This document shows, in pieces, positions 43,670 to 52,104 of a stretch of 64,000 nucleotides of DNA. The DNA is from Methanomassiliicoccales archaeon LGM-DZ1 (lineage in GTDB: Archaea; Thermoplasmatota; Thermoplasmata; Methanomassiliicoccales; Methanomethylophilaceae). Positions within the stretch are counted from its first letter, which is position 1; each line of letters opens with the position of its first letter. Made by a program: the position numbers and the translations under genes. The DNA is taken from assembly GCA_030168595.1 (NCBI GenBank), contig CP115556.1, forward strand, positions 1,116,001 to 1,180,000. The letters are read 5' to 3'. The notes below the pieces were generated by a model, which saw only the letters and a program-made list of their open reading frames with translations, made no database searches and was not told where the DNA came from.

Positions 43670-44887
43670 TCAGGCCTTCTGCGAAGGCTTCTCGGCAGGC
43701 GCGGTGACCTGCAGGAGGATCTCGCCGATGTCCATGACCTTGATCTTGGAGTTGATCGCCTTAGCGCCCTGGCTCAGGTTGGTGACGCAGAACGGGCAGG
43801 CGGTGACGAGGATCTCGGCGCCGGTGGCCTCGGCATCCCTGATCCTGTCGGCGGCGATCCTGACGGCGAAGTTGTTGAACTGGGACTTGTAGCCTCCTCC
43901 GGCGCCGCAGCACCTGGAGTTGGCCCTGTTCCTGGACATCTCGACGAACTCGAGGCCCTTGATGGCCTTCAGGATCTCCCTGGGCTCCTCGTACACTCCC
44001 ATGTGCCTTCCGAGGTGGCACGGGTCGTGGTAGGTGACCTTGTGGGGGAAGGGCTGGAGGATGGCGAGCTTCCTCGTCTTGATGAGGTTGTTGACGTACT
44101 GGGTGAAGTGGTAGACGTTCTGTCCGACCTTGGCGTAGTATTTGCCGAAGTCGGTCGAGACGGTCTTGAAGCATCCGGAGCAGGTCATGACCATGTCCTT
44201 GGCGCCCATTCCGTCGGCCTTCTCGACGATGTGCTCGGCGCACTCGAGGGAGTAGCTGTCGTCGCCGGTCCTCAGGAGGGGGGAGGTGCAGCACCACTCG
44301 TCCTCGCCGAGGATGTTCATCTTGACGCCTGCCCTGTTGAGGACGCGGACGCCGGTCTGGGGGATGGTCTGCTGCCTGAAGGAGCCGGTGCATCCTGCGA
44401 AGAAGATCACATCGGGCACGTCGTACTTGGGGACCTCTGCAGGCCACCAGTCGCCGCGGTGCTTCTGGTCGCCGCCGTACGGGTTGCGGACCTTGGCGAC
44501 CTTCTCGGCCATGCCCTTGTGGGCGTTGAGGGGCCCCATGCCGTTCTCGACGATCCAGGCCCTGAGGGACTCCCAGAGCTCGACCAGGGGGATCTTGGCG
44601 TGGCAGACGGCCTCGCAGTTCCCGCAGCCGGTGCACTTGTACATGGCATCGACGAAGTAGGGGTTGAGCGAGGCGACCCTCTTCAGGGGCTTGTCCATCG
44701 GACCGGCCACGTTGATCTGGTTCATGTAGTAGATTTTGCCGCGGGGAGTGTCAGACTCCCAGGGGGTCTGCCTGTGGGCTTCGCATACCGAGATGCAGTA
44801 ACCGCACTGAACGCAGGCGGTGAGATATTGCTCGATGAACGGCATCTTCGCGGGGATGACCGATTTCGGGGCTTCTTTTGCTTCCAT
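43670..44887 (-). CDS. hdrD: heterodisulfide reductase subunit D-like iron-sulfur protein
   Basis: HdrD reduces CoM-S-S-CoB at the end of methanogenesis. The 405 residues hold two [4Fe-4S] motifs (C25, C28, C31, C35 and C85, C88, C91, C95) and two CCG domains (one with WCCTSPL and CSGCFK, one with CHLGRHMG, RCCGAGGG and CPFC). There is no membrane HdrE next to it. In Methanomassiliicoccales stand-alone HdrD has been proposed to work with an Fpo-like complex. Related GlcF/LldF-type proteins have the same domains, so exact function is not certain. The ATG at 44887 has a TATA-like TAATATTAAG about 45-55 bp upstream; a longer frame to 45184 is rejected. Confidence 0.85.
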   Translation of the reverse strand: MEAKEAPKSVIPAKMPFIEQYLTACVQCGYCISVCEAHRQTPWESDTPRGKIYYMNQINVAGPMDKPLKRVASLNPYFVDAMYKCTGCGNCEAVCHAKIPLVELWESLRAWIVENGMGPLNAHKGMAEKVAKVRNPYGGDQKHRGDWWPAEVPKYDVPDVIFFAGCTGSFRQQTIPQTGVRVLNRAGVKMNILGEDEWCCTSPLLRTGDDSYSLECAEHIVEKADGMGAKDMVMTCSGCFKTVSTDFGKYYAKVGQNVYHFTQYVNNLIKTRKLAILQPFPHKVTYHDPCHLGRHMGVYEEPREILKAIKGLEFVEMSRNRANSRCCGAGGGYKSQFNNFAVRIAADRIRDAEATGAEILVTACPFCVTNLSQGAKAINSKIKVMDIGEILLQVTAPAEKPSQKA

Positions 44888-45357
44888 CTTGAAAACCTCT
44901 GTCCGGAAGAGAGCGGATTGCAGCCGCTTTCTTAATATTAGCAGGAAAGAGGAAACTTGTTTAATAAGCCTTTTGTGGGACACGCTGGACGGTCTGAATG
45001 CCTCGGCGGCGCGCGCGGTCATTTCCGTGCCGCATGGAAGGAAATGTGCCAGCGGGAGGATGCGCGCATCGATGCTGTTCCCTGGGAAGGCGATACAGCC
45101 AAGAGATGTACCGTCCCGGCAGTCTGTCTGAATTCGCCACTGGGTTTTAGACCATATGAGCCAGATGTCAGATTTCTTATACATCTGCGGGAAAACGTCA
45201 GCTGCGATCGAACTTATGTATGCTGCCGGAGTGCGAGATAGTTAACGCATCCCGATGATCGCACCGGAATTAGAGACAGCAGACCGATCGCGGTCATGTC
45301 CAGACAGCGCCTGATATAAAGTACGAAATGGTTGCCGGCATCAGGAGCTCGCTGAGC
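44888..45357. other. 470-bp region with no recognisable gene
   Basis: Apart from the hdrD TATA box (44931-44940) and a TATA-like TGATATAAAG near 45311-45320 for the next gene, I see nothing that looks like a real gene. Codon texture is poor in all frames and the GC content is visibly lower than its surroundings. It may be remnant DNA of a small inserted island. Confidence 0.5.
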
Positions 45358-45768
45358 ATGGCTGATGTCGATGGGATGATAGCGGAGATGAAGGAGGCTC
45401 TGTGCCCGGAGGTCTCGGCGGAAGAAGTCGGCAAAGATACTTACCGGATACATACTGGGTATTTCTTCCAGGACGGCGACGAGCTGTATATCGTCCTCCG
45501 CAGAGGAGAGAACGGCTGGGTGCTGACCGACAACGGCCACACTGTTATGTGGTTGTCCTACGAGGATTTCGAGCTCACCGAGTCCCAGATGTCCGCCCTT
45601 ACGAGGACGCCGCCATGCAGCTATGCTAGATATGATGGGGGCTGCATATGGGTACCGATAGGGGAGACGGATGCCGGTGGCGCCATCAGGTCCATAGTGC
45701 AGGTCATCCTCGGGGCGGCAGACCTGCTCTATCTGAACCGCCGGAACGCGCGTATCATGCCCTCCTGA
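45358..45768 (+). CDS. DUF1828-like protein, orphan
   Basis: A 136-residue protein resembling DUF1828 domains: HTGYFFQDGDELYIVLRRG, the GWVLTDNGHTVMWL segment and an ILGAADLLYLNRR C-terminal helix. DUF1828 is usually found in mobile or accessory DNA, often with a C-terminal DUF1829 partner that I do not find here. Function is unknown. The ATG at 45358 suits the TATA-like element near 45316; the in-frame ATG at 45328 is too close to it. It lies between an empty low-GC stretch and a tRNA, an island-like setting. Confidence 0.65.
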   Translation: MADVDGMIAEMKEALCPEVSAEEVGKDTYRIHTGYFFQDGDELYIVLRRGENGWVLTDNGHTVMWLSYEDFELTESQMSALTRTPPCSYARYDGGCIWVPIGETDAGGAIRSIVQVILGAADLLYLNRRNARIMPS

Positions 45769-45982
45769 TGCCTAGGCGTGCTTTGGGAGTGCCGGAAAGC
45801 TGTCCGACAGACGACGGATTCAGACAGGGCTGGTTTTTCACGGCATCATACTCGCTGGATGTCGCTTCGGATATCTCAGCCGTGATGGCTTTGCGAATCG
45901 CAGCGGTCTGTTCCGATGCCGGCGGAGAACGGAAAGCTATTCTTTATCAGTTTCAGGGAACTAATATGCTGGACAGAAAAAT

Positions 45983-46059
45983 TGGCGGGCTTGAGGGGAT
46001 TCGAACCCTTGGCCGTTCGATTAAGAGTCGAACGCTCTACCTAGCTGAGCTACAAGCCC
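45983..46059 (-). tRNA. tRNA-Lys (anticodon CTT)
   Basis: A reverse-strand cloverleaf: acceptor GGGCTTG/CAAGCCC, D-arm GCTCAGCTAGGTAGAGC, anticodon stem TTCGA/TCGAA with loop CTCTTAA (anticodon CTT), T-loop TTCGAAT, discriminator G and encoded CCA. The T-stem contains one A-C mismatch at its second pair. TATA-like sequences lie about 15-25 bp upstream on the reverse strand. Confidence 0.93.
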
Positions 46060-46154
46060 TTGTAAATCTGCCCATATTATTGTGGTATTTAACTATACCG
46101 ATTGGCGAAGAGGTTTCAGGACGCCCGGGGCCCCGAACCCCGGGCATCCTGGCA

Positions 46155-48878
46155 TCAGCAGGCGAAATAACCCTTGGTTTTGAGCATGTGCCTCTTGATG
46201 AGATGGGCCCCGGTGAAGTAGACCGCTCCGATGAACGGCATCCAGAGCAGCGCCCAGAGCGGGATCGACAGCAGGTCGGTGCATCCGGAGATCGCCTCCC
46301 ACAGCGGGGTTATGAACGGCAGCGACGTACCGACGGCCAGCGCCGCTATGGTGGTCACTATGAGGATCTTCGCGGAGCACGTCTGGAAGAACGGCAGGCT
46401 GTCCGTCCTCACGATGTGGATCGCCCATACCTGCATCCAGAACTGCTCGATGAACCACATCGACTGGAAGAGCACGGCGACCGGCAGCAGGCTGTCTATG
46501 GAATCTAGCGGCTTGCCGGAGAGGACGGCCTCGGAGGCGTTCGTGAAGTCGTAGCCGTCGGGCGAGATGCCGACGGTGGGCATGACCACGAACACGAAGA
46601 AGGCCCAGGACAGGAGGTCCGTGACCACGCACATCGGTCCGTAGCGGTACATGACGTTCCAGAGGTTCTCCGGTTCCCATTTCCTCGGTCTCTCGACGAA
46701 CTTGTCCTCGACCTTGTCCATGCAGATGAACAGGCAGGCGATGTCGTTGATGAGGTTGAACACGAGGATCATGGCCGCGCCCATGGGCTCGAAGTTGAAC
46801 AGGATGGTCCCGATGATGAGGGAGATCATGTAACCGAAGTTGATCGAGGCGATCATCTTCACGTACTTGATCGAGTTGACGTAGACCTTCCTGCCCTCGA
46901 TCGCCCCGGTGCGGAGTATGTTGAGGTCCTTCTCCAGGAGGATCATGTCGGCGGCCTCCTTCGCGATGTCGGTGCCGGTGTCCACAGATATTCCGACATC
47001 GGCCGCGTTCATCGCTATGACGTCGTTGATGCCGTCCCCGATGGCGCCGACCGTGTGGCCGTTGTCGCCCAGGGCGGTGACTATCCTCCCTTTGTCGTTG
47101 GGGTTGAGGCGGGCGAACACGCAGCATTCCTCGACCTCCTTCCTGAGCTCCTCATCGCTCATGGAGGCGATCTGGGGCCCGACGAGGATCTTCCCGGTCG
47201 GTATCCCGATCTGGTCGCAGACGTACTTGGAGACGAACTCGTTGTCCCCGGAGAGCACCTTGACGTCGATCCCGCCCTCGCGGAGCTTGCCGATGGCCTC
47301 CTTGGCGGAGGGCTTGATGGGGTCGGTGAACACGATGAGTCCCTCGAGGATGAGGTCCTTCTCGTCGTCGGCGGTGAAGTCCTTCTTGGCAGGGTCTCCG
47401 GGGCGGGACGCGACTCCCAGGACGCGCATGCCGCGGGCGCTGTAGTCGCGGATGCTGTCGACGATCTCGTTCTTCTTCCGGTCGTCGAGAGGGCTGATGC
47501 CGCCGTTCTCGTCCTTGTACCTGGTGGAGATCGAGAGGATCTCGGGCATGGCGCCCTTGGAGATGACGATCCTCCCCTCCGGCCCGTCGACCACCGCAGT
47601 GGCGCGCCGGCGGTTGAAGTCGAAGGGGACGTCGGCGACGTAGGCGTACTCGTCCCTTTCCTCGGTCAGGTACTCCTCCTCGGCAGTCTCGTCGAGTGTC
47701 CAGTCGATCTGGTTGGTCGCCGACATCAGGTTATGGGAGTTTATGCAGGCGAGGAGCCTCACACGCTCGGAGGCCCTCCCTCCCGGATCGCTGCAGAAGT
47801 GGAGGCTGATGCTATTCTGGGTCAGCGTCCCGGTCTTGTCGGAGCAGAGGACGTCCATGGCTCCGAAGTTCTGGATGGCCGTGACGTCCTTCACGATGAC
47901 CTTCTTCCTGGCCATCTCGATGGACCCCTTCGCGAGGTTGGCGGACACGATGGTCGGGAGCATCTCGGGCATCAGGCCGATGGCCAGGGACACCGAGTAC
48001 TTCACCGCGTCAATGAGGTCGTCGGTGAGCTCGGTCTCGGTGTTGAAGTACCCGCGGATCATCATGATCGCGAACACGGCCGGGACCATGTACAGCATGA
48101 TCTTGAGCAGGAGGTTGACGATGGCCTTGCTCCCTTCGTCATAGGTTGTCGGAGGCTTCTTGGCGGACAGCCTGTCCGTCATCGCCCCGAGGACCGTATC
48201 GTTCCCCACGGCGACGACCATCGCCTCGGCGGACCCGCCGACGACGGCGGTGCCGGAGAACGCGAGGTTGTTGCAGCCGAGGACGGAATCCTCCTCCCCC
48301 AGCGATACTGGGTCAGACGATTTGGTCTGGCTGTCGGCCTCGCCGGTGAGGACGGACTGGTCGACCTTCAGGTGGTTGGAGTCGATGATCCTGGCATCGG
48401 CGGGGATGATGTCCCCGGTGTCCAGGACGATGATGTCCCCGACGACTATCTCGCGGGACTCCACATCGGTCTCTATGCCGTCGCGGCGGACGGTAATCTC
48501 CGTGGTCACCATGCTTATCAGTGCGTCGGCGGCCCGGTTGTTGCGGTACTCCTGCACGAAAGTGACCACTCCGCTGATGATGATCAGCGACGTGAGGATG
48601 ATGAAATAGATGATGTCGGGGTCGATGACCATCCAGAGGACGTCTATCGCCGCCAGAACGAGGATGAAGACGTTTGAGAACGCGTGAACGAGTCTCCTCA
48701 GGTTCTGGAAGCGGGGCCCCGCGGAAAGGACGTTGTTCCCGTATTTGACACGGGAAACGGTCGTCTCCTCGGCGCTCAGGCCGTCGGTATGGCTGCCGTA
48801 CTCCCTGAGCACCTCCTCCGCAGTCTCGCCCGCCGCTCTCCTGAGCCTGTCCGTGGATGCAGCCTGACCTTCTACCAC
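46155..48878 (-). CDS. mgtA: magnesium-translocating P-type ATPase (MgtA/MgtB type)
   Basis: A 907-residue P-type ATPase of the P3B group that imports magnesium. Motifs: LTGE (177-180), the family-specific PEMLP in the fourth membrane helix (304-308), phosphorylated D347 in DKTGT, and the hinge GDGINDVIAM. The N-terminus has the SRVKYGNNVLS segment and the C-terminus a cluster of membrane spans with FQSMWFIEQFW, typical of MgtA. The start at 48878 is used. It is a single gene read toward tRNA-Lys. Confidence 0.93.
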   Translation of the reverse strand: MVEGQAASTDRLRRAAGETAEEVLREYGSHTDGLSAEETTVSRVKYGNNVLSAGPRFQNLRRLVHAFSNVFILVLAAIDVLWMVIDPDIIYFIILTSLIIISGVVTFVQEYRNNRAADALISMVTTEITVRRDGIETDVESREIVVGDIIVLDTGDIIPADARIIDSNHLKVDQSVLTGEADSQTKSSDPVSLGEEDSVLGCNNLAFSGTAVVGGSAEAMVVAVGNDTVLGAMTDRLSAKKPPTTYDEGSKAIVNLLLKIMLYMVPAVFAIMMIRGYFNTETELTDDLIDAVKYSVSLAIGLMPEMLPTIVSANLAKGSIEMARKKVIVKDVTAIQNFGAMDVLCSDKTGTLTQNSISLHFCSDPGGRASERVRLLACINSHNLMSATNQIDWTLDETAEEEYLTEERDEYAYVADVPFDFNRRRATAVVDGPEGRIVISKGAMPEILSISTRYKDENGGISPLDDRKKNEIVDSIRDYSARGMRVLGVASRPGDPAKKDFTADDEKDLILEGLIVFTDPIKPSAKEAIGKLREGGIDVKVLSGDNEFVSKYVCDQIGIPTGKILVGPQIASMSDEELRKEVEECCVFARLNPNDKGRIVTALGDNGHTVGAIGDGINDVIAMNAADVGISVDTGTDIAKEAADMILLEKDLNILRTGAIEGRKVYVNSIKYVKMIASINFGYMISLIIGTILFNFEPMGAAMILVFNLINDIACLFICMDKVEDKFVERPRKWEPENLWNVMYRYGPMCVVTDLLSWAFFVFVVMPTVGISPDGYDFTNASEAVLSGKPLDSIDSLLPVAVLFQSMWFIEQFWMQVWAIHIVRTDSLPFFQTCSAKILIVTTIAALAVGTSLPFITPLWEAISGCTDLLSIPLWALLWMPFIGAVYFTGAHLIKRHMLKTKGYFAC

Positions 48879-48981
48879 AGGTGGCCGAATGTCCTTATGA
48901 TATTTATTTCAGGCCGACCCAGGGAAGGCCCTCTGACTGCAGAAGGCAATGATTTTATCGTTGTCCGACGATGGGGAAGCA

Positions 48982-49464
48982 ATGGTCCAGATAAGGGTAA
49001 GGGATTTGATGACGACCCAGGTCATCACTGTCAAGCCGACCGACACGGTCAGGCAGGCGGTCATAAAGATGGCTCTCGACAACGTCACCGGCGCACCGGT
49101 CGTCGACAACAGGAACCATGTTCTGGGCCTCATAACCCAGACGGACATCCTCAAGCTCATCCTGCATTACCAGGATATGCTCGACAGGGCCGGCGAGGGC
49201 GACAAGATGCTCCTGCAGCCCCTCGACGAGAAGGAGTCCGACCCGGACGTCTCGGCCGTGAACCAGAAGTTCTCGGACATGAAGGTCTCGGACATCATGA
49301 TCAGGTCCATCCTCTACACCACCCCCGACGCGGAGGTCATAGAGGCGCTCAGGATCATGATGAAGATGGATGTGGGCAGGCTCCCGGTCCTGGAGCAGGG
49401 CGTCCTCGTCGGCACCGTCTCGCGCTCCGACGTCATATTCGCCATCTACAAGAAGAAGGCCTGA
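48982..49464 (+). CDS. CBS-domain-pair protein
   Basis: A 160-residue protein made of two CBS domains (VRDLMTTQVITVKPTDTVRQA... and VSDIMIRSILYTTPDAEVIEA...), a module that binds adenosyl ligands and usually regulates an enzyme or transporter. No other domain is present, so it probably acts on a partner. The ATG at 48982 is about 27 bp from the TATA-like ATGATTTTATC; an in-frame ATG at 48949 would overlap that box. It diverges from mgtA. Confidence 0.88.
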   Translation: MVQIRVRDLMTTQVITVKPTDTVRQAVIKMALDNVTGAPVVDNRNHVLGLITQTDILKLILHYQDMLDRAGEGDKMLLQPLDEKESDPDVSAVNQKFSDMKVSDIMIRSILYTTPDAEVIEALRIMMKMDVGRLPVLEQGVLVGTVSRSDVIFAIYKKKA

Positions 49465-49473
49465 AGCCGGTTG

Positions 49474-50250
49474 ATGGATGTCCACGTTCTTTCCAGCGGC
49501 AGCCACGGCAACTGCACCGTCATCCGCCGCGACGACGAGGCCGTCATGGTGGACGACGGCCTCAGCGGACGCATGACCCAGCGCATGCTGGATTACGAGG
49601 GCATAGACGGGAAGGAGATCAAGGCCATCCTCCTCACGCACGAGCACCATGACCATGCCCAGGGGGCCGGCGTCACCGCCAGGAAACTGGGCATCCCCAT
49701 CTACTCCACGGTCGGGACCTTCATGAACTTCGACCACGGGGACGGGGTGGATTTCCATCCGTTCACCATATCAGGTTCCTTCCCCCTCTGCGGGATGGAG
49801 ATCGCTCCCCTCCCCACCAACCACGATGCCGCCGAGCCCTGCGCGTTCCGGATCTCCGAAGGGGACAGGAGCATCCTCTATGTCACGGACACCGGGAAGC
49901 TCAGCTTCCCCATCGAGGCCGCCCTCGCCGACGCGGACCTGGCGATCATCGAGGCCAATTACGATGCCCAGATGCTCCGCGACGGGTTCTACCCGGAGGC
50001 GACGAAACGGAGGATCGCCTCGAGCAACGGCCACATGAGCAACGTGCAGACGGCCGCCGCCATCAAGAGGACCGCCGGCAACAAGGACCGGAGGATATTC
50101 CTGGCACATCTGAGCGAGAACAACAACACGCCGGACGATGCCCGCCAGACCGTCTCCGACATCACCGGGATATCGCGTTTCCGGATAGACTGCCTCGAGT
50201 TCCGCCCCACCAGGGACAGGCCCGGGGACACCAGGCACCTCACCGTCTGA
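49474..50250 (+). CDS. MBL-fold exonuclease-like protein (YycJ/WalJ type)
   Basis: A 258-residue metallo-beta-lactamase-fold protein of the YycJ group. The start VHVLSSGSHGNCTVI is typical and the metal motif is LTHEHHDHAQG. Later ligands are in PTNHDA, YVTDTGKL and LAHLSENNNTP. Bacterial YycJ is linked to DNA exonuclease activity; the archaeal role is unknown. It starts 9 bp after the CBS protein and is probably co-transcribed. Confidence 0.85.
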   Translation: MDVHVLSSGSHGNCTVIRRDDEAVMVDDGLSGRMTQRMLDYEGIDGKEIKAILLTHEHHDHAQGAGVTARKLGIPIYSTVGTFMNFDHGDGVDFHPFTISGSFPLCGMEIAPLPTNHDAAEPCAFRISEGDRSILYVTDTGKLSFPIEAALADADLAIIEANYDAQMLRDGFYPEATKRRIASSNGHMSNVQTAAAIKRTAGNKDRRIFLAHLSENNNTPDDARQTVSDITGISRFRIDCLEFRPTRDRPGDTRHLTV

Positions 50251-50292
50251 AGGGGCGCCGGCGCTTATTAAATGGGCACGAAGCGGCCCGGT

Positions 50293-51411
50293 TCATTTCG
50301 AGTATCTTATCTCTGCCGCGATGCCTGCCTGCACGAGCGGAAGTGCCAGGACATCAGGCATGTACAGGACGTCGCCGCGCTTGAGTATGTAGGAGCGGTC
50401 CGGTCCGGCGATGGGCATCGGCGCGTCCTGCAGGATCCTGATGAGGGCGAGATCGTTCCTGACCTTCTTCTTGGGCGCTGCGGAGGCGGGCCTCATCGGC
50501 ATGCCCATCTCCGCGTCCAGGGCCATCTCCTCGTCCGTGCCCTCCTCCTCATCCTCGTTCCCTCCCTCGGGGACGGCCTCCGGCGCCGGGGCGTCATGGA
50601 CCTGCGCCGCCGGGAGCGGGGAGGGAGCGCGCTGCGGAGGCGCCGAGGGCATGGCGGCCATCCTGTCGAGGCCGTCGTCTTCCGTGTCCTTCCCGTCATC
50701 AGGGATGTCCAGGTTCTCGTCGGGGGGATCGGCCGAAGGTTCTCCCCAGTCATCGGGTATCTCGGAGGCGGACGGAGACGGGGCCGGGGCGCTCCCGCGG
50801 ACCTCAGGCGCTTTTCCGGAGCCGGCGGCGGGAGCCCCCCAGTCGTCAGGGATCTCCTCAGGCTCAGGCTCCGGCTTGCTGGGCTCAGGTTTCTTGATCG
50901 GCTCCCTGACAGGTTCTGAGGGCGGTATCGGGGACGGCGTCGGGAACCTGCCGTCGTTCGGCTCCGGCTTGCTGGGCTCCGGCATCTGTATGTCGGGAAG
51001 CCGGAAGGGCGCATTGCCGCTGAGCCTGTCGACCAGGCCGCGCATGTACTCGGCGCCTTTCAGGATGTTATCGTAGAAGGCGCGCTCCTCCTTCGTCATC
51101 CTGGATATGTCGATGTCCCCTCCCATCGAGCCGCGGAGGGCCATCTTGGATATCTTCCCCAGGCGGAGGTCGACGATCGAGCGGGCGTGGTCCCTGGCCT
51201 TCTTCCTCTTGTCGTTGATGCCCTCGGCCAGAGGGGAATCGATGTCCTTGGCAAGTATGCTCTCGTACTCTGACTTGAGCTGTCTGATCAGGGCCGCCAT
51301 GGCCGGATAGAGGTCCTTGCGGACCTCGGTCAGTGTTTTGGACTTGTGCTCGACGCGGAAGAGCTCGGAGATCTCATCGAACGTCATGGGCGAGTCCGCC
51401 AATAGGGACAT
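50293..51411 (-). CDS. GINS-complex subunit (Gins51/Gins15-like) with a long acidic repeat-bearing linker
   Basis: Archaeal GINS binds MCM and GAN/RecJ in the replicative CMG-like complex. Residues 1 to about 130 look like the helical A domain (FDEISELFRVEHKSK, LYPAMAALIRQLKSEYE, MTKEERAFYDNIL) and 316-372 like the small B domain (LALIRILQDAPMPIAG, YILKRGDVLYMPDVLA). Archaeal homologues are about 190 residues; the extra 180 form a Pro/Glu/Asp-rich linker with IPDDWG at 187-192 and 218-223, IPDDG at 236-240 and PEPSKPEP at 144-151 and 175-182. Assignment rests on domain order and sequence feel and should be checked by structure prediction. Confidence 0.75.
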   Translation of the reverse strand: MSLLADSPMTFDEISELFRVEHKSKTLTEVRKDLYPAMAALIRQLKSEYESILAKDIDSPLAEGINDKRKKARDHARSIVDLRLGKISKMALRGSMGGDIDISRMTKEERAFYDNILKGAEYMRGLVDRLSGNAPFRLPDIQMPEPSKPEPNDGRFPTPSPIPPSEPVREPIKKPEPSKPEPEPEEIPDDWGAPAAGSGKAPEVRGSAPAPSPSASEIPDDWGEPSADPPDENLDIPDDGKDTEDDGLDRMAAMPSAPPQRAPSPLPAAQVHDAPAPEAVPEGGNEDEEEGTDEEMALDAEMGMPMRPASAAPKKKVRNDLALIRILQDAPMPIAGPDRSYILKRGDVLYMPDVLALPLVQAGIAAEIRYSK

Positions 51412-51520
51412 CTTGCGCCCGTCTTATGCGCCCGCGCGTTAAAATAATCTCCCACCTCCGGCCTGCGGCACCGGTTTTCCGCAGGAAACGGTAATATGCG
51501 TGCATGCAGATTGTGCCAGC

Positions 51521-51829
51521 ATGAGGATTTCGGACGTCAGCCGCAGGAGGCCGGACGGCCTCGAGATCGATGTCCTGGTCTCCCCCCGTTCGCCGAAACG
51601 CTGCCTGGACGGGTTCGATGAATGGAGGAAGAGGCTCATCGTCAGGGTGCGCGCCCCTCCGGTCGGCGGGAAGGCCGACGAGGACGTATGCGGCCTCTTC
51701 TCGGAGATCGCCGGTTGCAGGTCCGAGATAACCGCCGGCATGACGTCCAGGCAGAAGACCGTGCTCGTCCGCGGGGATGCGGCGGATATCGAAGCGGCGC
51801 TGGAAAAAGCAGCGGAAAGCGACCGCTGA
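51521..51829 (+). CDS. DUF167 (YggU) family protein
   Basis: A 102-residue protein of the DUF167 family, recognisable by LIVRVRAPPVGGKADEDV and the helix-strand end TSRQKTVLVRGDAADIEAAL. The family is widespread but its role is unresolved. The ATG at 51521 lies about 25 bp from the TATA-like GGTAATATGC; an in-frame ATG at 51500 is rejected. It diverges from the GINS gene. Confidence 0.87.
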   Translation: MRISDVSRRRPDGLEIDVLVSPRSPKRCLDGFDEWRKRLIVRVRAPPVGGKADEDVCGLFSEIAGCRSEITAGMTSRQKTVLVRGDAADIEAALEKAAESDR

Positions 51830-51915
51830 ACGGGTTATTGCCATGATGCAATCAGAATCCCGGTTATTGCGTCAGCGAAAGCATTTCCGGGATCCGGGCC
51901 GGGCAGGCGCTCGGC

Positions 51916-52014
51916 TCAGTAGTAGGTATAGGCGATGACGAGGGCGAAGACGATCGCCACTCCCATGATGGCGGCGATGATAGCGTGCCTCTTGTTGTCC
52001 GCAGAGACTTCCAT
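51916..52014 (-). CDS. 32-residue membrane microprotein
   Basis: A tiny reverse-strand frame: a short polar start (MEVSADNKRH) followed by one hydrophobic span (AIIAAIMGVAIVFALVIAY) and TYY. Its ATG lies about 26 bp from TTTAATAG (52037-52044 region), the right spacing for a leaderless message. This correspondence of promoter and start is the main support, since length alone would not be convincing. Function unknown. Confidence 0.5.
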   Translation of the reverse strand: MEVSADNKRHAIIAAIMGVAIVFALVIAYTYY

Positions 52015-52036
52015 GCGCTCCCGTACGGCGAAGGGC

Positions 52037-52044
52037 TATTAAAC
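52037..52044 (-). promoter_or_regulatory. TATA box of the 32-residue microprotein gene
   Basis: On the reverse strand TTTAATAG lies about 26 bp ahead of the ATG at 52014. It is divergent to the tmk promoter. Confidence 0.45.
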
Positions 52045-52056
52045 ATTTGACGGGTC

Positions 52057-52080
52057 TGCGCGCGACTGTAAGCATTATAG
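52057..52080 (+). promoter_or_regulatory. tmk promoter with GCGCGCG element
   Basis: TGCGCGCGAC is followed by the TATA-like GCATTATAGG (about 52071-52080), some 28 bp before the tmk ATG. A similar CG block precedes the prs and gyrB promoters. Confidence 0.4.
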
Positions 52081-52104
52081 GGGGAGGACGGCATTACGGG
52101 ACGG

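Noticed and set aside
42731-44935. A 734-residue forward open frame opposite lhr and hdrD
   Set aside because: It spans two clearly recognised reverse-strand genes and their terminator, with typical shadow composition.
44888-45184. A 99-residue N-terminal extension of hdrD
   Set aside because: It contains the TATA box at 44931-44940 and has no similarity to HdrD N-termini.
45768-46508. A frame starting on the DUF1828-like stop codon (TGATG)
   Set aside because: It runs straight through the tRNA-Lys gene and into the mgtA 3' end with no recognisable domain. At most the first 60 residues could be a remnant.
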